Below, piece after piece: positions 1 to 7,122 of a DNA stretch of 42,634 nucleotides; within the stretch, counting starts at the first letter, position 1, and the number at the start of each line of letters is the position of its first letter. Origin of the DNA: Saccharomonospora saliphila YIM 90502 (GTDB lineage Bacteria > Actinomycetota > Actinomycetes > Mycobacteriales > Pseudonocardiaceae). Under the pieces are notes generated by a model. The model was not told the origin of the DNA, searched no databases, and saw only the letters and a list, made by a program, of their open reading frames with translations. The position numbers were made by a program, and so were the translations under genes. The stretch spans positions 5,205 to 47,838 of the forward strand of contig NZ_KB912660.1 in the NCBI RefSeq assembly GCF_000383795.1, in the 5' to 3' direction.

Positions 1-197
1 GGAATCCGCCCTCGACGCGCACCTGCCCGGACAGCTCACCCCGAGGGCGTATCCCGCTGCTGGCTCGCGCGTAGCGGCGGGGCCCGGCCGGAGGGGCGGC
101 GGCGCGCTCCCTCGGCCGGGACGGGGCCACCCCCCGTGCGAGGCGCCAAGTGGGCGCGGTAGGCTATCGCCTGTCACCTTCACACGAGGGTGGCGGC
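1..197. other. Left edge, no assignable gene
   Basis: No complete gene is visible. A plus-strand frame runs from the window edge to a TAG at 72-74 and could be the last ~23 codons of an upstream gene; the peptide is too short to recognise. A strong hairpin follows it directly. The stretch 121-197 would hold the tRNA promoter, but no clear boxes stand out. Confidence 0.3.
83..120 (+). terminator. Hairpin, probable terminator of an upstream gene
   Basis: The arms at 83-95 (CCCGGCCGGAGGG) and 109-120 (CCCTCGGCCGGG) pair over 12 bp with one bulged G, around a 13-nt loop. There is no T-run, which is usual for actinomycete terminators. It starts 9 bp after a possible stop at 72-74. An untranslated structure of another kind cannot be excluded. 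Confidence 0.45.
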
Positions 198-271
<74 letters not shown>

Positions 272-282
272 CGGTCGAAGCG

Positions 283-320
283 GGTCTCCACAGGCCAGAG
301 GCTTGTGGGGACCGCTTTTT
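283..320 (+). terminator. Rho-independent terminator of tRNA-Pro
   Basis: The arms 283-296 and 300-313 (GGTCTCCACAGGCC / GGCTTGTGGGGACC) form a 14-bp stem that allows wobble pairs, with a 3-nt loop. A TTTTT run at 316-320 follows. It begins 11 nt after the tRNA 3' end. The remaining bases up to 555 show no gene; they should hold the promoter of the next gene. Confidence 0.85.
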
Positions 321-555
321 CTCGTGGGTTCGCGTGTGCCGCAGGTCGAACGGGTCTGCAGTGGCACCTTGACTGGGCGCTCGTGGCCATGTCACTCGAC
401 CACGGTGCCCAGCCTCGCGAGCGCCTCGGACCCACCTGCCTATACAACGACGGTCCGCCGGAGCGGCCGCTCGCCGATCACCCGATCGTGTCGGTGGCTC
501 GTGAGACCCGTCGAGGCGGGTAGGCCCTCTGCACTCGGAGTGTGAGGAGGCCACG

Positions 556-1296
556 ATGCTGACGAGGAATGTCGCGGACGGCATTCACCGCGTGGAGGAC
601 TCCTACGTCAACTGGTTCCTCGTCGAGGACGACGACGGGATCACCGTCGTCGACGCGGGGTTGCCGACGTCGTGGGATTCGCTCCAGCAGGCCCTGGGTG
701 AGCTGGGAAAGCGGCTCGGTGACGTCAAGGCTCTCGTGTTGACGCACGGTCATTTCGATCATCTCGGGTTCGCCGAGCGGCTGCGGTCCGAGACGGGCGT
801 CCCGGTCTACATCCACGACAACGACGTTCCGCTGACGCGGCATCCGCGCCAGTACGGCCGTGCCCGTCCGCTCACGTGGTATCTGCTGACCCAGTTCAGG
901 GCGATGCCGATGGTCGCCGGTTTCGTGCGGAATCGCGCCTGGTGGCCGAAGCCGATCAGAGAGGTGCAGCGGCTTCGTGACGCCACGCTCCCGGTGCCGG
1001 GCCGACCACGAGTGCTGTTCACACCCGGCCACACACTGGGCCACTGCGCGTACCACTTCCCCGAGCGCGACACGGTCGTCGTCGGTGATGCCGTGGTGAC
1101 GCTCAACCCGTATCGCGGCACGAGGACGCCCCAGATCGTCTCCGGGGCGGCCACGGTGGACCCCGAGCGTGCGCTGGAATCGTTGGATGTGATCGCCGAG
1201 ACCGGCGCGCGGACGGCGCTGGCCGGTCATGGCGACACCTGGACCGAGGGTGCCGAGCGGCTGGTCGAGCTGGCCCGGCGGCACGGGCCTTCCTAG
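556..1296 (+). CDS. MBL-fold (metallo-beta-lactamase) hydrolase
   Basis: This 246-aa soluble protein has the metallo-beta-lactamase fold. The metal-binding motif HGHFDH is at residues 64-69. A second ligand region, TPGHTLGHC, lies near residue 158, the bridging Asp is in VVGDAV, and a last His is in AGHGDT. Such proteins are zinc or iron hydrolases or oxidoreductases with many substrates, and the sequence does not name the substrate. The ATG at 556 is preceded by TGAGGAGG at a good distance. The TAG stop lies inside the CCTAGG target of the IS element that follows, so the insertion leaves the protein intact. It is probably not part of the arsenic locus. Confidence 0.85.
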   Translation: MLTRNVADGIHRVEDSYVNWFLVEDDDGITVVDAGLPTSWDSLQQALGELGKRLGDVKALVLTHGHFDHLGFAERLRSETGVPVYIHDNDVPLTRHPRQYGRARPLTWYLLTQFRAMPMVAGFVRNRAWWPKPIREVQRLRDATLPVPGRPRVLFTPGHTLGHCAYHFPERDTVVVGDAVVTLNPYRGTRTPQIVSGAATVDPERALESLDVIAETGARTALAGHGDTWTEGAERLVELARRHGPS

Positions 1297-1297
1297 G
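1292..1297. repeat. Left target-site copy CCTAGG
   Basis: This hexamer is repeated at 2415-2420 on the other side of the IS. It contains the TAG stop of the hydrolase on the plus strand (1294-1296) and the TAG stop of the transposase on the minus strand (1295-1293). Confidence 0.7.
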
Positions 1298-2294
1298 TGT
1301 ATGAGGCCTGGACGTTGGTGACGCCGTGGTGGAGGCGTGAGGCCGGTGGGTGGTTTCCGGCGGCAGTGTGGGGACGATGGTAGTTGTAGTGGACGTTCCA
1401 GACCTCGAGGGCGTCGGTGCGTTGCTGTTCTGAGGTCCAGGTGCGGGCGTAGAGGAACTCCTCGGCGAGGATGCGGTTATAGCGTTCCACCTTCCCGTTG
1501 TGCCGTGGGATGTAGGGCGTGATGCGCTGGTGCCGTGCGCCCTGTAGCACGGTGGCGAAGTCGTGGGCGCGGTAGCAGGCGCCGTTGTCGGTGACGATCC
1601 GCTCGAGGTGGGTGATGCCGTGCGCGGCGAAGAACCCGCGGGCTCGGCGCAGGAAGGCGATCGCGGTGGCGGCGGTCTCGTCCGGTAGGGCCTCGGTGTA
1701 GGCCAGTCGGGAGAACCCGTCGACCGCGGAATGCAGGTACGCGTAGCCGGCCTGGACGCCAGCGGTCTTGGCGCGGGCTACGGCTTTGGCGGCGGTGCTG
1801 CCGCGGCCGTGGGCCCGCCAGCCGCCACCATCGGGGATGCGGCCGACCTTCTTGATGTCGAGATGGACCATGTGGCCGGGCCGCTGGGCGATGATGCGGC
1901 GGGGGACGCGGTTGGACGCGCCAGTGGGGTCGAGGAAGCGGCGTCGATTCAGGCCCAGGCGGGCGAGGTGGCGGGTGACGGTCCGGCGGCTGATCGGCAT
2001 GCCCTCGGCGGCCAGTTCGAAGGTGATCCGGGCCGCGGACCACTTGCGCTCGCGGCGCCACCGCTCGATACGGGCCAGCGTCTCGGCGTCGGTGGCGGTG
2101 GGCTGCCGACGCGGGGTGCAGCTGTGGTCCTGCAACCCGAGTGCGCCGAACTTCCAGTAGCGGTTGACCCACTTCGACGCGCACTGGCGGGAGATCCCCA
2201 TCTCCGCGGCGACGTGCGCGATCGGTCGGGTCCGGCAGCGTTCGACGAGCCTGCGGCGGCCTTCCAGGGACAGCGGGGCGTTACGGTGAGGCAC
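1293..2294 (-). CDS. IS481-family DDE transposase
   Basis: This 333-aa protein moves the surrounding IS by cut-and-paste. The N-terminal ~115 residues form two helix-turn-helix segments (EMGISRQCASKW; ISRRTVTRHLARLGL). The rve integrase core follows, with the catalytic triad D146 (HLDIKK), D236 (VTDNGA) and E270 (KVERYN), and the usual C-terminal YNYHRPH. No frameshift or internal stop is seen, so it should be active. Its TAG stop comes from the CTAG of the target site, outside the minimal terminal repeat, so the element seems to rely on the target for termination. The start ATG at 2294 is the first in frame. Confidence 0.93.
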   Translation of the reverse strand: MPHRNAPLSLEGRRRLVERCRTRPIAHVAAEMGISRQCASKWVNRYWKFGALGLQDHSCTPRRQPTATDAETLARIERWRRERKWSAARITFELAAEGMPISRRTVTRHLARLGLNRRRFLDPTGASNRVPRRIIAQRPGHMVHLDIKKVGRIPDGGGWRAHGRGSTAAKAVARAKTAGVQAGYAYLHSAVDGFSRLAYTEALPDETAATAIAFLRRARGFFAAHGITHLERIVTDNGACYRAHDFATVLQGARHQRITPYIPRHNGKVERYNRILAEEFLYARTWTSEQQRTDALEVWNVHYNYHRPHTAAGNHPPASRLHHGVTNVQASYT

Positions 2295-2414
2295 GGACGG
2301 GTCTTTCTGGTCGGCGGACGAGGTACTTGGCGGTTCTCATCCTGCCGCCGGAAGACCCGTCCCCTTCAACCCCTCACGACCACCCCGGCGTCAACAAGGT
2401 CATGGCCCGCAACA
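1298..2414 (-). mobile_element. IS481-family insertion sequence, complete
   Basis: The ends 1298 (TGT...) and 2414 (...ACA) are inverted repeats; comparing the outer 38 bp with the flanking hexamers included, 29 positions match. Both ends are flanked by CCTAGG (1292-1297 and 2415-2420). The element holds one intact DDE transposase read from right to left, and a hairpin region between the transposase start and the right end. Good terminal repeats and an open transposase frame suggest a fairly recent insertion. Because CCTAGG is its own reverse complement, the exact border between terminal repeat and target duplication cannot be fixed. Confidence 0.85.
2296..2361. promoter_or_regulatory. Inverted repeat in the IS leader
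   Basis: GACGGGTCTT at 2296-2305 and AAGACCCGTC at 2352-2361 are perfect 10-bp inverted arms just upstream of the transposase start (2294). In other IS elements such structures limit transposase translation from outside transcripts. That role is inferred here. Confidence 0.5.
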
Positions 2415-2639
2415 CCTAGGTCGCCCGGCAGAGCGGGCACGATCGTGGAGAACCTCCGCGTTCCATTGGGCGAACAAGGCGAGCGTCCCAGGAAAATGAT
2501 GGTGGCGGAAGTCCGCGACTGACCGGTTCGCATGTGGAGAAAGTCCGAAAACGGCCGCGCGCGCGTTGTCCCGAATCTCGGTGGTGACCGGTAGAACGAG
2601 AGGGTGTGATTCGACCGGAACAACCGAGAGGGGTACACG
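2415..2639. other. Intergenic region after the IS
   Basis: It starts with the right target copy CCTAGG (2415-2420) and then reads into the leader of the GH16 gene. No ORF is convincing. The only clear element is the ribosome binding site GAGAGGGG just before 2640. Confidence 0.5.
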
Positions 2640-3473
2640 ATGACGCTCAGTCGGCGACGGATTCTGCTGGCCGGTGCGGCTGGAATGGCAGTCTCGGCAC
2701 TCGGAACGCGGTCGGCGGCCGGAGAGGCCACGCGAGGCGCGGCGGCAGCACCCGCCGCGTGGGAGCACGTCCTGAGCGGAACTTTTTCGAACTATGGGAC
2801 GCTGGAGCAGGCGTGGAACTATCTGTATCCGTGGGGTTCCGATCACAACGGCACGGCCCGCATGTATGCCAGCGGCACCGATCATAATCACGTGTATCTC
2901 GAACGCTCGGGTGTGCTGGCGATTAAGGCCACCCGGATCACGTGGGACGAGGGCAACAGCTCGGCCGACCCCTACCTTCCGATTCGTTACCACTCCGGCG
3001 CCATCCACGCCAAAGAACACGTGACGGTGAACGACACGTTCCCCCAATGGGAGGTGCGTGGCGAATTCCAGGCGCCCTCGGCGAGAGGGACCTGGCCCGC
3101 GTTCTGGCTGACCGGAGCGAACAGTTGGCCCCCGGAAAGTGACATCCTGGAGTACAAGGGGGATGCGCGGAACTGGTTCAACACCTACAAGAATACCGAG
3201 GGGGAATGGTCCAACACCATCGTTCCGGTCTCCGACCCGGGTGGCTGGCACAGCTACCGGGCGTGGATCTCGAAGGCCAACGCGACCGATGTGGACATTC
3301 ACTACTACCTCGATGGCGACTGGGTGGGCGCGCACCGCGGCGCGAACTTCGTCGACCACCCCCTGTGGATCATCATCAATTTGCAGATGGAAGGCTCCTC
3401 CGGCTCACCAGGACCGACCACCGACACGTTCTACCGCGCCCGCAACCTCTACGTCGGCCGCTCCCGGGCGTAG
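2640..3473 (+). CDS. Tat-exported GH16-family glycoside hydrolase
   Basis: This 277-aa secreted enzyme has the GH16 beta-jelly-roll fold, a family that cuts beta-1,3/1,4-glucans and galactans. Residues 1-28 form a twin-arginine signal (SRRRILLAGAAG) ending in small residues. The catalytic ExDxxE motif is ESDILE (E166, D168, E171), with the usual Trp-rich stretch TWPAFWLTG just before it. Later WHSYRAW and the YYLDG strand fit the family. The start ATG at 2640 has GAGAGGGG upstream. The exact polysaccharide cannot be read from the sequence. It lies outside the arsenic locus and is probably ordinary host content. Confidence 0.87.
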   Translation: MTLSRRRILLAGAAGMAVSALGTRSAAGEATRGAAAAPAAWEHVLSGTFSNYGTLEQAWNYLYPWGSDHNGTARMYASGTDHNHVYLERSGVLAIKATRITWDEGNSSADPYLPIRYHSGAIHAKEHVTVNDTFPQWEVRGEFQAPSARGTWPAFWLTGANSWPPESDILEYKGDARNWFNTYKNTEGEWSNTIVPVSDPGGWHSYRAWISKANATDVDIHYYLDGDWVGAHRGANFVDHPLWIIINLQMEGSSGSPGPTTDTFYRARNLYVGRSRA

Positions 3474-3490
3474 CGCCCCGGCCGTGCCCG

Positions 3491-3510
3491 TCGGCGCGAA
3501 GCGGCGCCGA
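3491..3510 (+). terminator. Hairpin after the GH16 gene
   Basis: TCGGCGC and GCGCCGA form a 7-bp stem around GAAGCG, 18 bp after the GH16 stop. It is a modest terminator candidate without a T-run. The rest of 3511-3800 shows no gene or clear signal. Confidence 0.4.
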
Positions 3511-3803
3511 GGCCAGGCGGCGACCAGGGGTACCGGTCGCGGGTCGCCGTGGACCTCGCCTGTTGCGCCCGGACTTCCCCACACCGCTGACGCCGTCATG
3601 GGTCTGCTCACGCCACGCTCGTGCTGTCCGGGAAACGTACCCTCCGACGTTGTCCTCCGCCCTCTCTGTTTCGACGACTGGCCCACCGTCCGGCGGATTG
3701 TGGACACTGCGAACGCCGATCGCTGGGCTCTTTCAAGTATCGCTCGTCCCGATCGCGCGAGGGTGCGAGCCAGCCTGAGCACCATCGATTACTCATCGTT
3801 ACT

Positions 3804-3837
3804 ATTGACAACAGGATTTATTAGTGACAATAGTGTC
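3804..3837 (+). promoter_or_regulatory. arsI promoter with overlapping operator (ArsR-type)
   Basis: This is an AT-rich island in GC-rich DNA. TTGACA at 3805-3810 is a perfect -35 box; -10 candidates are GACAAT (3826-3831) or CAATAG (3828-3833). Inverted arms ACTATTGACA (3801-3810) and TGACAATAGT (3825-3834) match at 9 of 10 positions and straddle the promoter. The 34 bp align with 5459-5492 before arsP at 26 of 34 positions. That conservation between two non-homologous genes argues for a shared regulator, most simply the ArsR encoded at 39898. Confidence 0.7.
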
Positions 3838-3884
3838 TGTGCACGTGATGTCCCGATCGACCAACTCACCTGAGGAGTGCTCCG

Positions 3885-5363
3885 ATGGCGCGTGTCCAGC
3901 TGGCGCTCAAGGTGTCGGACCTTGAGGCGTCGATCGACTTCTACTCGAAGCTGTTCAACACCCCACCGACCAAGCTGCGCCCGGGCTATGCCAACTTCGC
4001 GGTCAGCGAGCCCCCGTTGAAGTTGGTGCTGCTCGAGGGAGAGCCTGACCGGGCGACCGTTTTCGATCACCTCGGCGTGGAGGTCGACTCCACCGAACAG
4101 GTGGATGGCACGACTCAGCGCCTGTCCGATCAAGGGCTGGACACGACGACCGAGGAGGAAGTCGCGTGCTGCTACGCCTCCATGGACCGCGTCTGGGTGT
4201 ATGGCCCCGGCAAGGAACCGTGGGAGGTCTACGTCGTCAAGGGGGAGGCCAACACCACCGGAGACGGCGGTTCACTCAGCATGCGTGAGCTCAACCGGGC
4301 GCTACTCGCCCGTCAGCTCCTGCTCGAACGGCGCAAACTGCGGCTGACGAACGTCCTCGAACACCTGGTCGGGCTGAACGCCGAGAACGAGACTTCGCCG
4401 TACCTCAGCGTGTGGAGCCGCGTCGAGGACTTCCGCTTCGATGCGCTCACCGAGCTGTTCACCGCACGCGAGGCCGGGCACAGTCGGTTGATGCGCGGAA
4501 CGCCGCACGTCACGAGCACGGCCGACATCATGGCTTTGCGCCCGTGGGTCCAGCCGCTGCTCGACGCCAGGCTGCGGGAGGAGCACGGTGAGGCACTGAA
4601 GGACGTCAAGCTTGACGACGTCGTCAGCGCGGCGCGAGAGCACCTCGCCGACACGCCGCTCACCCCGCGGGAGTTGGGGAACGTGCTCGCCGAGCGGTGG
4701 CCGGTGTGCGGTCCGGAGACGCTCGCCGAGGCCGTCGACCATGCACTGCCGTTGGTGTCGGTGCCCCCGGGCGGCACCTGGGGCACGGACGCGCCTGCCG
4801 CGAAGACGACCGTCGAGAGCTGGTTCGGTCGGCCGATCGACGACTACCCCGAACCCGACAAGATCGTTCTTCGGTACCTGTCCGTGTTCGGCCCTGCCGC
4901 CATCCGCGACGCGGAGTACTGGTCCGGTGTCAAGGGCCTCAAAGAGGTGTTCGAGCGCCTCCGGCCACAGCTGAAGACCTTCCGCGACGAGCGCGGCAAG
5001 GAACTGTTCGACCTGCCGAATGCGCCGCGCCCCGGTGCGGACGCGGCGGCTCCGGTGCGCTTTCTGCCGGAGTCGGACAACATTCTGCTCGCGCACGCCG
5101 ACCGGCACCGCATCGTGACCGACGACGACGCGGGCCGTGTATTCACCGCCGAGGGCGGCAGCCGGGCGACCATCCTGGTCGACGGCTACGTGAGCGGCAC
5201 GTGGGAGCTGAACCTCAAGGACGACACCGCTGTCCTGGAGATTCAGCCGTTCAAGCCGTTGCACGACGCGACCGTTGCGGCCCTGCGCGAGGAAGGCGGC
5301 CGCCTGCTGGGTGTGGTCGCGCCCGAGGCTGCGCACGAGATCGAGATCGCACCCGCGCGCTGA
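3885..5363 (+). CDS. arsI: ArsI-type C-As lyase fused to an AlkZ-like winged-helix domain
   Basis: This is a 492-aa fusion. Residues 1-120 are an ArsI/CadI vicinal-oxygen-chelate domain, which cuts the carbon-arsenic bond of trivalent organoarsenicals. Likely metal ligands are Q5, H62 and E114, with the As-binding vicinal pair C95-C96 (ACCYASMD). Residues ~133-490 are an HTH_42 (DUF1006) winged-helix protein of the AlkZ/YcaQ DNA-glycosylase group, but the catalytic QxQ is N165-A-E167. The start has TGAGGAG upstream. The frame is open through the joint, so the fusion is real at sequence level. A second start at Met133 (4281) is possible but its SD is weak. It is driven by the operator-promoter at 3804-3837 and ends in a strong terminator. 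Confidence 0.88.
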   Translation: MARVQLALKVSDLEASIDFYSKLFNTPPTKLRPGYANFAVSEPPLKLVLLEGEPDRATVFDHLGVEVDSTEQVDGTTQRLSDQGLDTTTEEEVACCYASMDRVWVYGPGKEPWEVYVVKGEANTTGDGGSLSMRELNRALLARQLLLERRKLRLTNVLEHLVGLNAENETSPYLSVWSRVEDFRFDALTELFTAREAGHSRLMRGTPHVTSTADIMALRPWVQPLLDARLREEHGEALKDVKLDDVVSAAREHLADTPLTPRELGNVLAERWPVCGPETLAEAVDHALPLVSVPPGGTWGTDAPAAKTTVESWFGRPIDDYPEPDKIVLRYLSVFGPAAIRDAEYWSGVKGLKEVFERLRPQLKTFRDERGKELFDLPNAPRPGADAAAPVRFLPESDNILLAHADRHRIVTDDDAGRVFTAEGGSRATILVDGYVSGTWELNLKDDTAVLEIQPFKPLHDATVAALREEGGRLLGVVAPEAAHEIEIAPAR

Positions 5364-5385
5364 CGAGCCTCTTCCACAGCCAACC

Positions 5386-5421
5386 CTGCGCTGGGCGGAC
5401 CGACGTGCCCGCCCAGCGCAG
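5386..5421 (+). terminator. Terminator of arsI
   Basis: A perfect 13-bp stem, CTGCGCTGGGCGG (5386-5398) with CCGCCCAGCGCAG (5409-5421), has a 10-nt loop and lies 23 bp after the arsI stop. It separates arsI from the arsP promoter at 5459. Confidence 0.85.
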
Positions 5422-5458
5422 CCGCACGTCACCCACAGGTCCAAGCACGAGCCGTGCG

Positions 5459-5492
5459 ATTGACAGCAGTATTTACTGGTGATATGAGTATC
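5459..5492 (+). promoter_or_regulatory. arsP promoter with ArsR-type operator
   Basis: TTGACA (5460-5465), a 17-bp spacer and TATGAG (5483-5488) form a good promoter. The inverted repeat TGATA-TGAG-TATCA covers the -10 box. The octamer TGGTGATA (5477-5484) recurs in the palindrome before arsR (39863-39870). The whole block is 26/34 identical to the arsI promoter. Confidence 0.72.
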
Positions 5493-5589
5493 AGTATGCA
5501 TCAGCCTCCGCGCGTCTCGCTCTCGCCTCCGGTGAAGCGTCCCGGTGACAGTCACTGGCCGACTCGGGCACGGACTCGGGGAGGCGGCG

Positions 5590-6477
5590 ATGGATAGCTG
5601 GAGCGAGATACTGTTCGTCTTCGGCGCGCTCTTCGTCGAGCTCGTCGCCCTGTTCCTGATCGTGGGCTTCCTCGCCACGTTGATCAATCGCCGTGTGGGC
5701 AACGAGCGTCTGCAGAGGTGGCTCGGCGGTGGACGTTTCGCGGCTCCCGTGAAGGGTATTCTGCTCGGATCGATCACTCCGTTCTGCTCGTGCTCCACCA
5801 TTCCCGTCCTCGTCGGACTCGTTCGAGCGGGCACGCCGTTCGCCGCCACCACCGGGTTCCTCATCGCTTCTCCATTGCTGAACCCGATCATTCTGGGCAT
5901 CGTCGCGTTGCTCTTCGGCTGGCAGGTCATGCTGGGGTATGCGGCGGTCACATTCGTCTTCACCATCATCATCGCGTTGGCATGGAGCCGTTTGGGACTG
6001 GAGCGTTACGTCAAGAAGGTCCGCGTTCAAGGTGGCTGGAACGCGGACCAGCCGTGGGCGGGTCTGCGCGCCGAAGCCCGTCCCGCGTGGCAGCAAACGG
6101 TCTCGGCCTTCCGTCCCATGGTCCTGCCCATGCTCATCGGGATCAGCGTCGGCGCGGTCATCTACGGGGCGATACCGCAGAGCTTCTTGACCTCCGTGGC
6201 GGGACCGGGTGTGCTGCTGGCGGTGCCGATCGCCGCTATCATCGGTATTCCGCTCTACATCCGCATGGAGTCGGCGCTTCCCGTCGGCCTGGCGCTTTCC
6301 TCCGCTGGAATGGGCGTCGGACCGATCTTCGCCCTGCTCATCGGTGGTGCCGGAGCGAGTATCCCCGAAGTCAGCATGCTGACCGGAATTTTCAAGCCAC
6401 AGCTCGTCGCGGCGTTCGTGGGCTCCATCCTCGCGGTCGCGATGACCGGTGGCCTCGTCATCCCACTCATCGTCTGA
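5590..6477 (+). CDS. arsP: ArsP-type organoarsenical efflux permease
   Basis: This 295-aa integral membrane protein belongs to the DUF318/UPF0718 permease family. ArsP members export trivalent organoarsenicals such as methylarsenite. The hallmark is the segment TPFCSCSTIPV followed by AGTPFAATTGFLIASP, and a second half repeats the fold (PIFALLIGGAGASIPE). About eight hydrophobic helices can be seen in two blocks split by a hydrophilic loop near residues 125-160. ATG 5590 has GGGGAGGCGG before it; the longer GTG start at 5545 lacks an RBS. It is preceded by its own ArsR-like promoter and followed 33 bp later by a Cys-pair protein. An organoarsenical rather than arsenite exporter fits a locus that makes C-As compounds. 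Confidence 0.87.
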   Translation: MDSWSEILFVFGALFVELVALFLIVGFLATLINRRVGNERLQRWLGGGRFAAPVKGILLGSITPFCSCSTIPVLVGLVRAGTPFAATTGFLIASPLLNPIILGIVALLFGWQVMLGYAAVTFVFTIIIALAWSRLGLERYVKKVRVQGGWNADQPWAGLRAEARPAWQQTVSAFRPMVLPMLIGISVGAVIYGAIPQSFLTSVAGPGVLLAVPIAAIIGIPLYIRMESALPVGLALSSAGMGVGPIFALLIGGAGASIPEVSMLTGIFKPQLVAAFVGSILAVAMTGGLVIPLIV

Positions 6478-6510
6478 CATCAGTGATCACCAGTGACGGA
6501 GGTGCAGATC

Positions 6511-6960
6511 ATGGCAGCGAAAGGTTTTCTCGGGCGTCTCTTCGGCCGCAACGACTCCGGCGGCGGCTGTTGCGGCGGGGGAGTCTCCATCATCCCCGAG
6601 GACGAGAACACGGCGGGCAGCGGCGAGAACAGCACGGGCCATGACGTCGTGGTCGTGACCAACAGCTGTTGCAACCCGGCCGACAAGCCTCTCGAGGACC
6701 GGGCATTCCGAGTGGTCGACCAGGCCATCGCGGACAGCGGTGTCGAGGCGAATGTCCGTGCGGTGTCGGCGACCGACGCCATCGCGGGAGCCATGCCGTC
6801 CGACATCGTCACCGAGATCCAGAACCGGATTGCGCAGGGCACCCTCGAACCACCAGTGGTGCTCGTCGATGGCCGGATCGTCACCGGCAACGGGGTGGAC
6901 CAGAACGACGTGGTCGCCGGCCTGGTCGGCGTCGCGAACGGCCAGAACGTCTCCAGCTGA
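6511..6960 (+). CDS. ArsD-like vicinal-cysteine protein next to ArsP
   Basis: This 149-aa protein has two vicinal Cys pairs, C20-C21 in a Gly-rich segment (GGGCCGGG) and C53-C54 (NSCCNPAD). The C-terminal half resembles the ArsD metallochaperone / thioredoxin-like fold, including VVLVDGRIV and a final short helix. ArsD hands As(III) to an ArsA ATPase, but no arsA is present here. Small Cys-pair proteins are often encoded beside ArsP/YraQ permeases, so it may deliver trivalent arsenicals to ArsP. The N-terminal KGFLGRLFGR could be an amphipathic membrane anchor. ATG 6511 has CGGAGG eight bases upstream, better than GTG 6493. The ArsD kinship is tentative. Confidence 0.65.
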   Translation: MAAKGFLGRLFGRNDSGGGCCGGGVSIIPEDENTAGSGENSTGHDVVVVTNSCCNPADKPLEDRAFRVVDQAIADSGVEANVRAVSATDAIAGAMPSDIVTEIQNRIAQGTLEPPVVLVDGRIVTGNGVDQNDVVAGLVGVANGQNVSS

Positions 6961-7122
6961 CCACACCAACTCGCACGTGGGCTCGATCGTGACGGAAAAC
7001 CCGCGCGGTTGACCCTCCGGCCATGGCGACGAGCTCCGACACCGGAGTACCGTCGTCATGCGAGCCCACGTGCGCGTATTGGCCCTCCACACCGGACGTC
7101 CGAGCTCCCGGGGATTCGAGCC

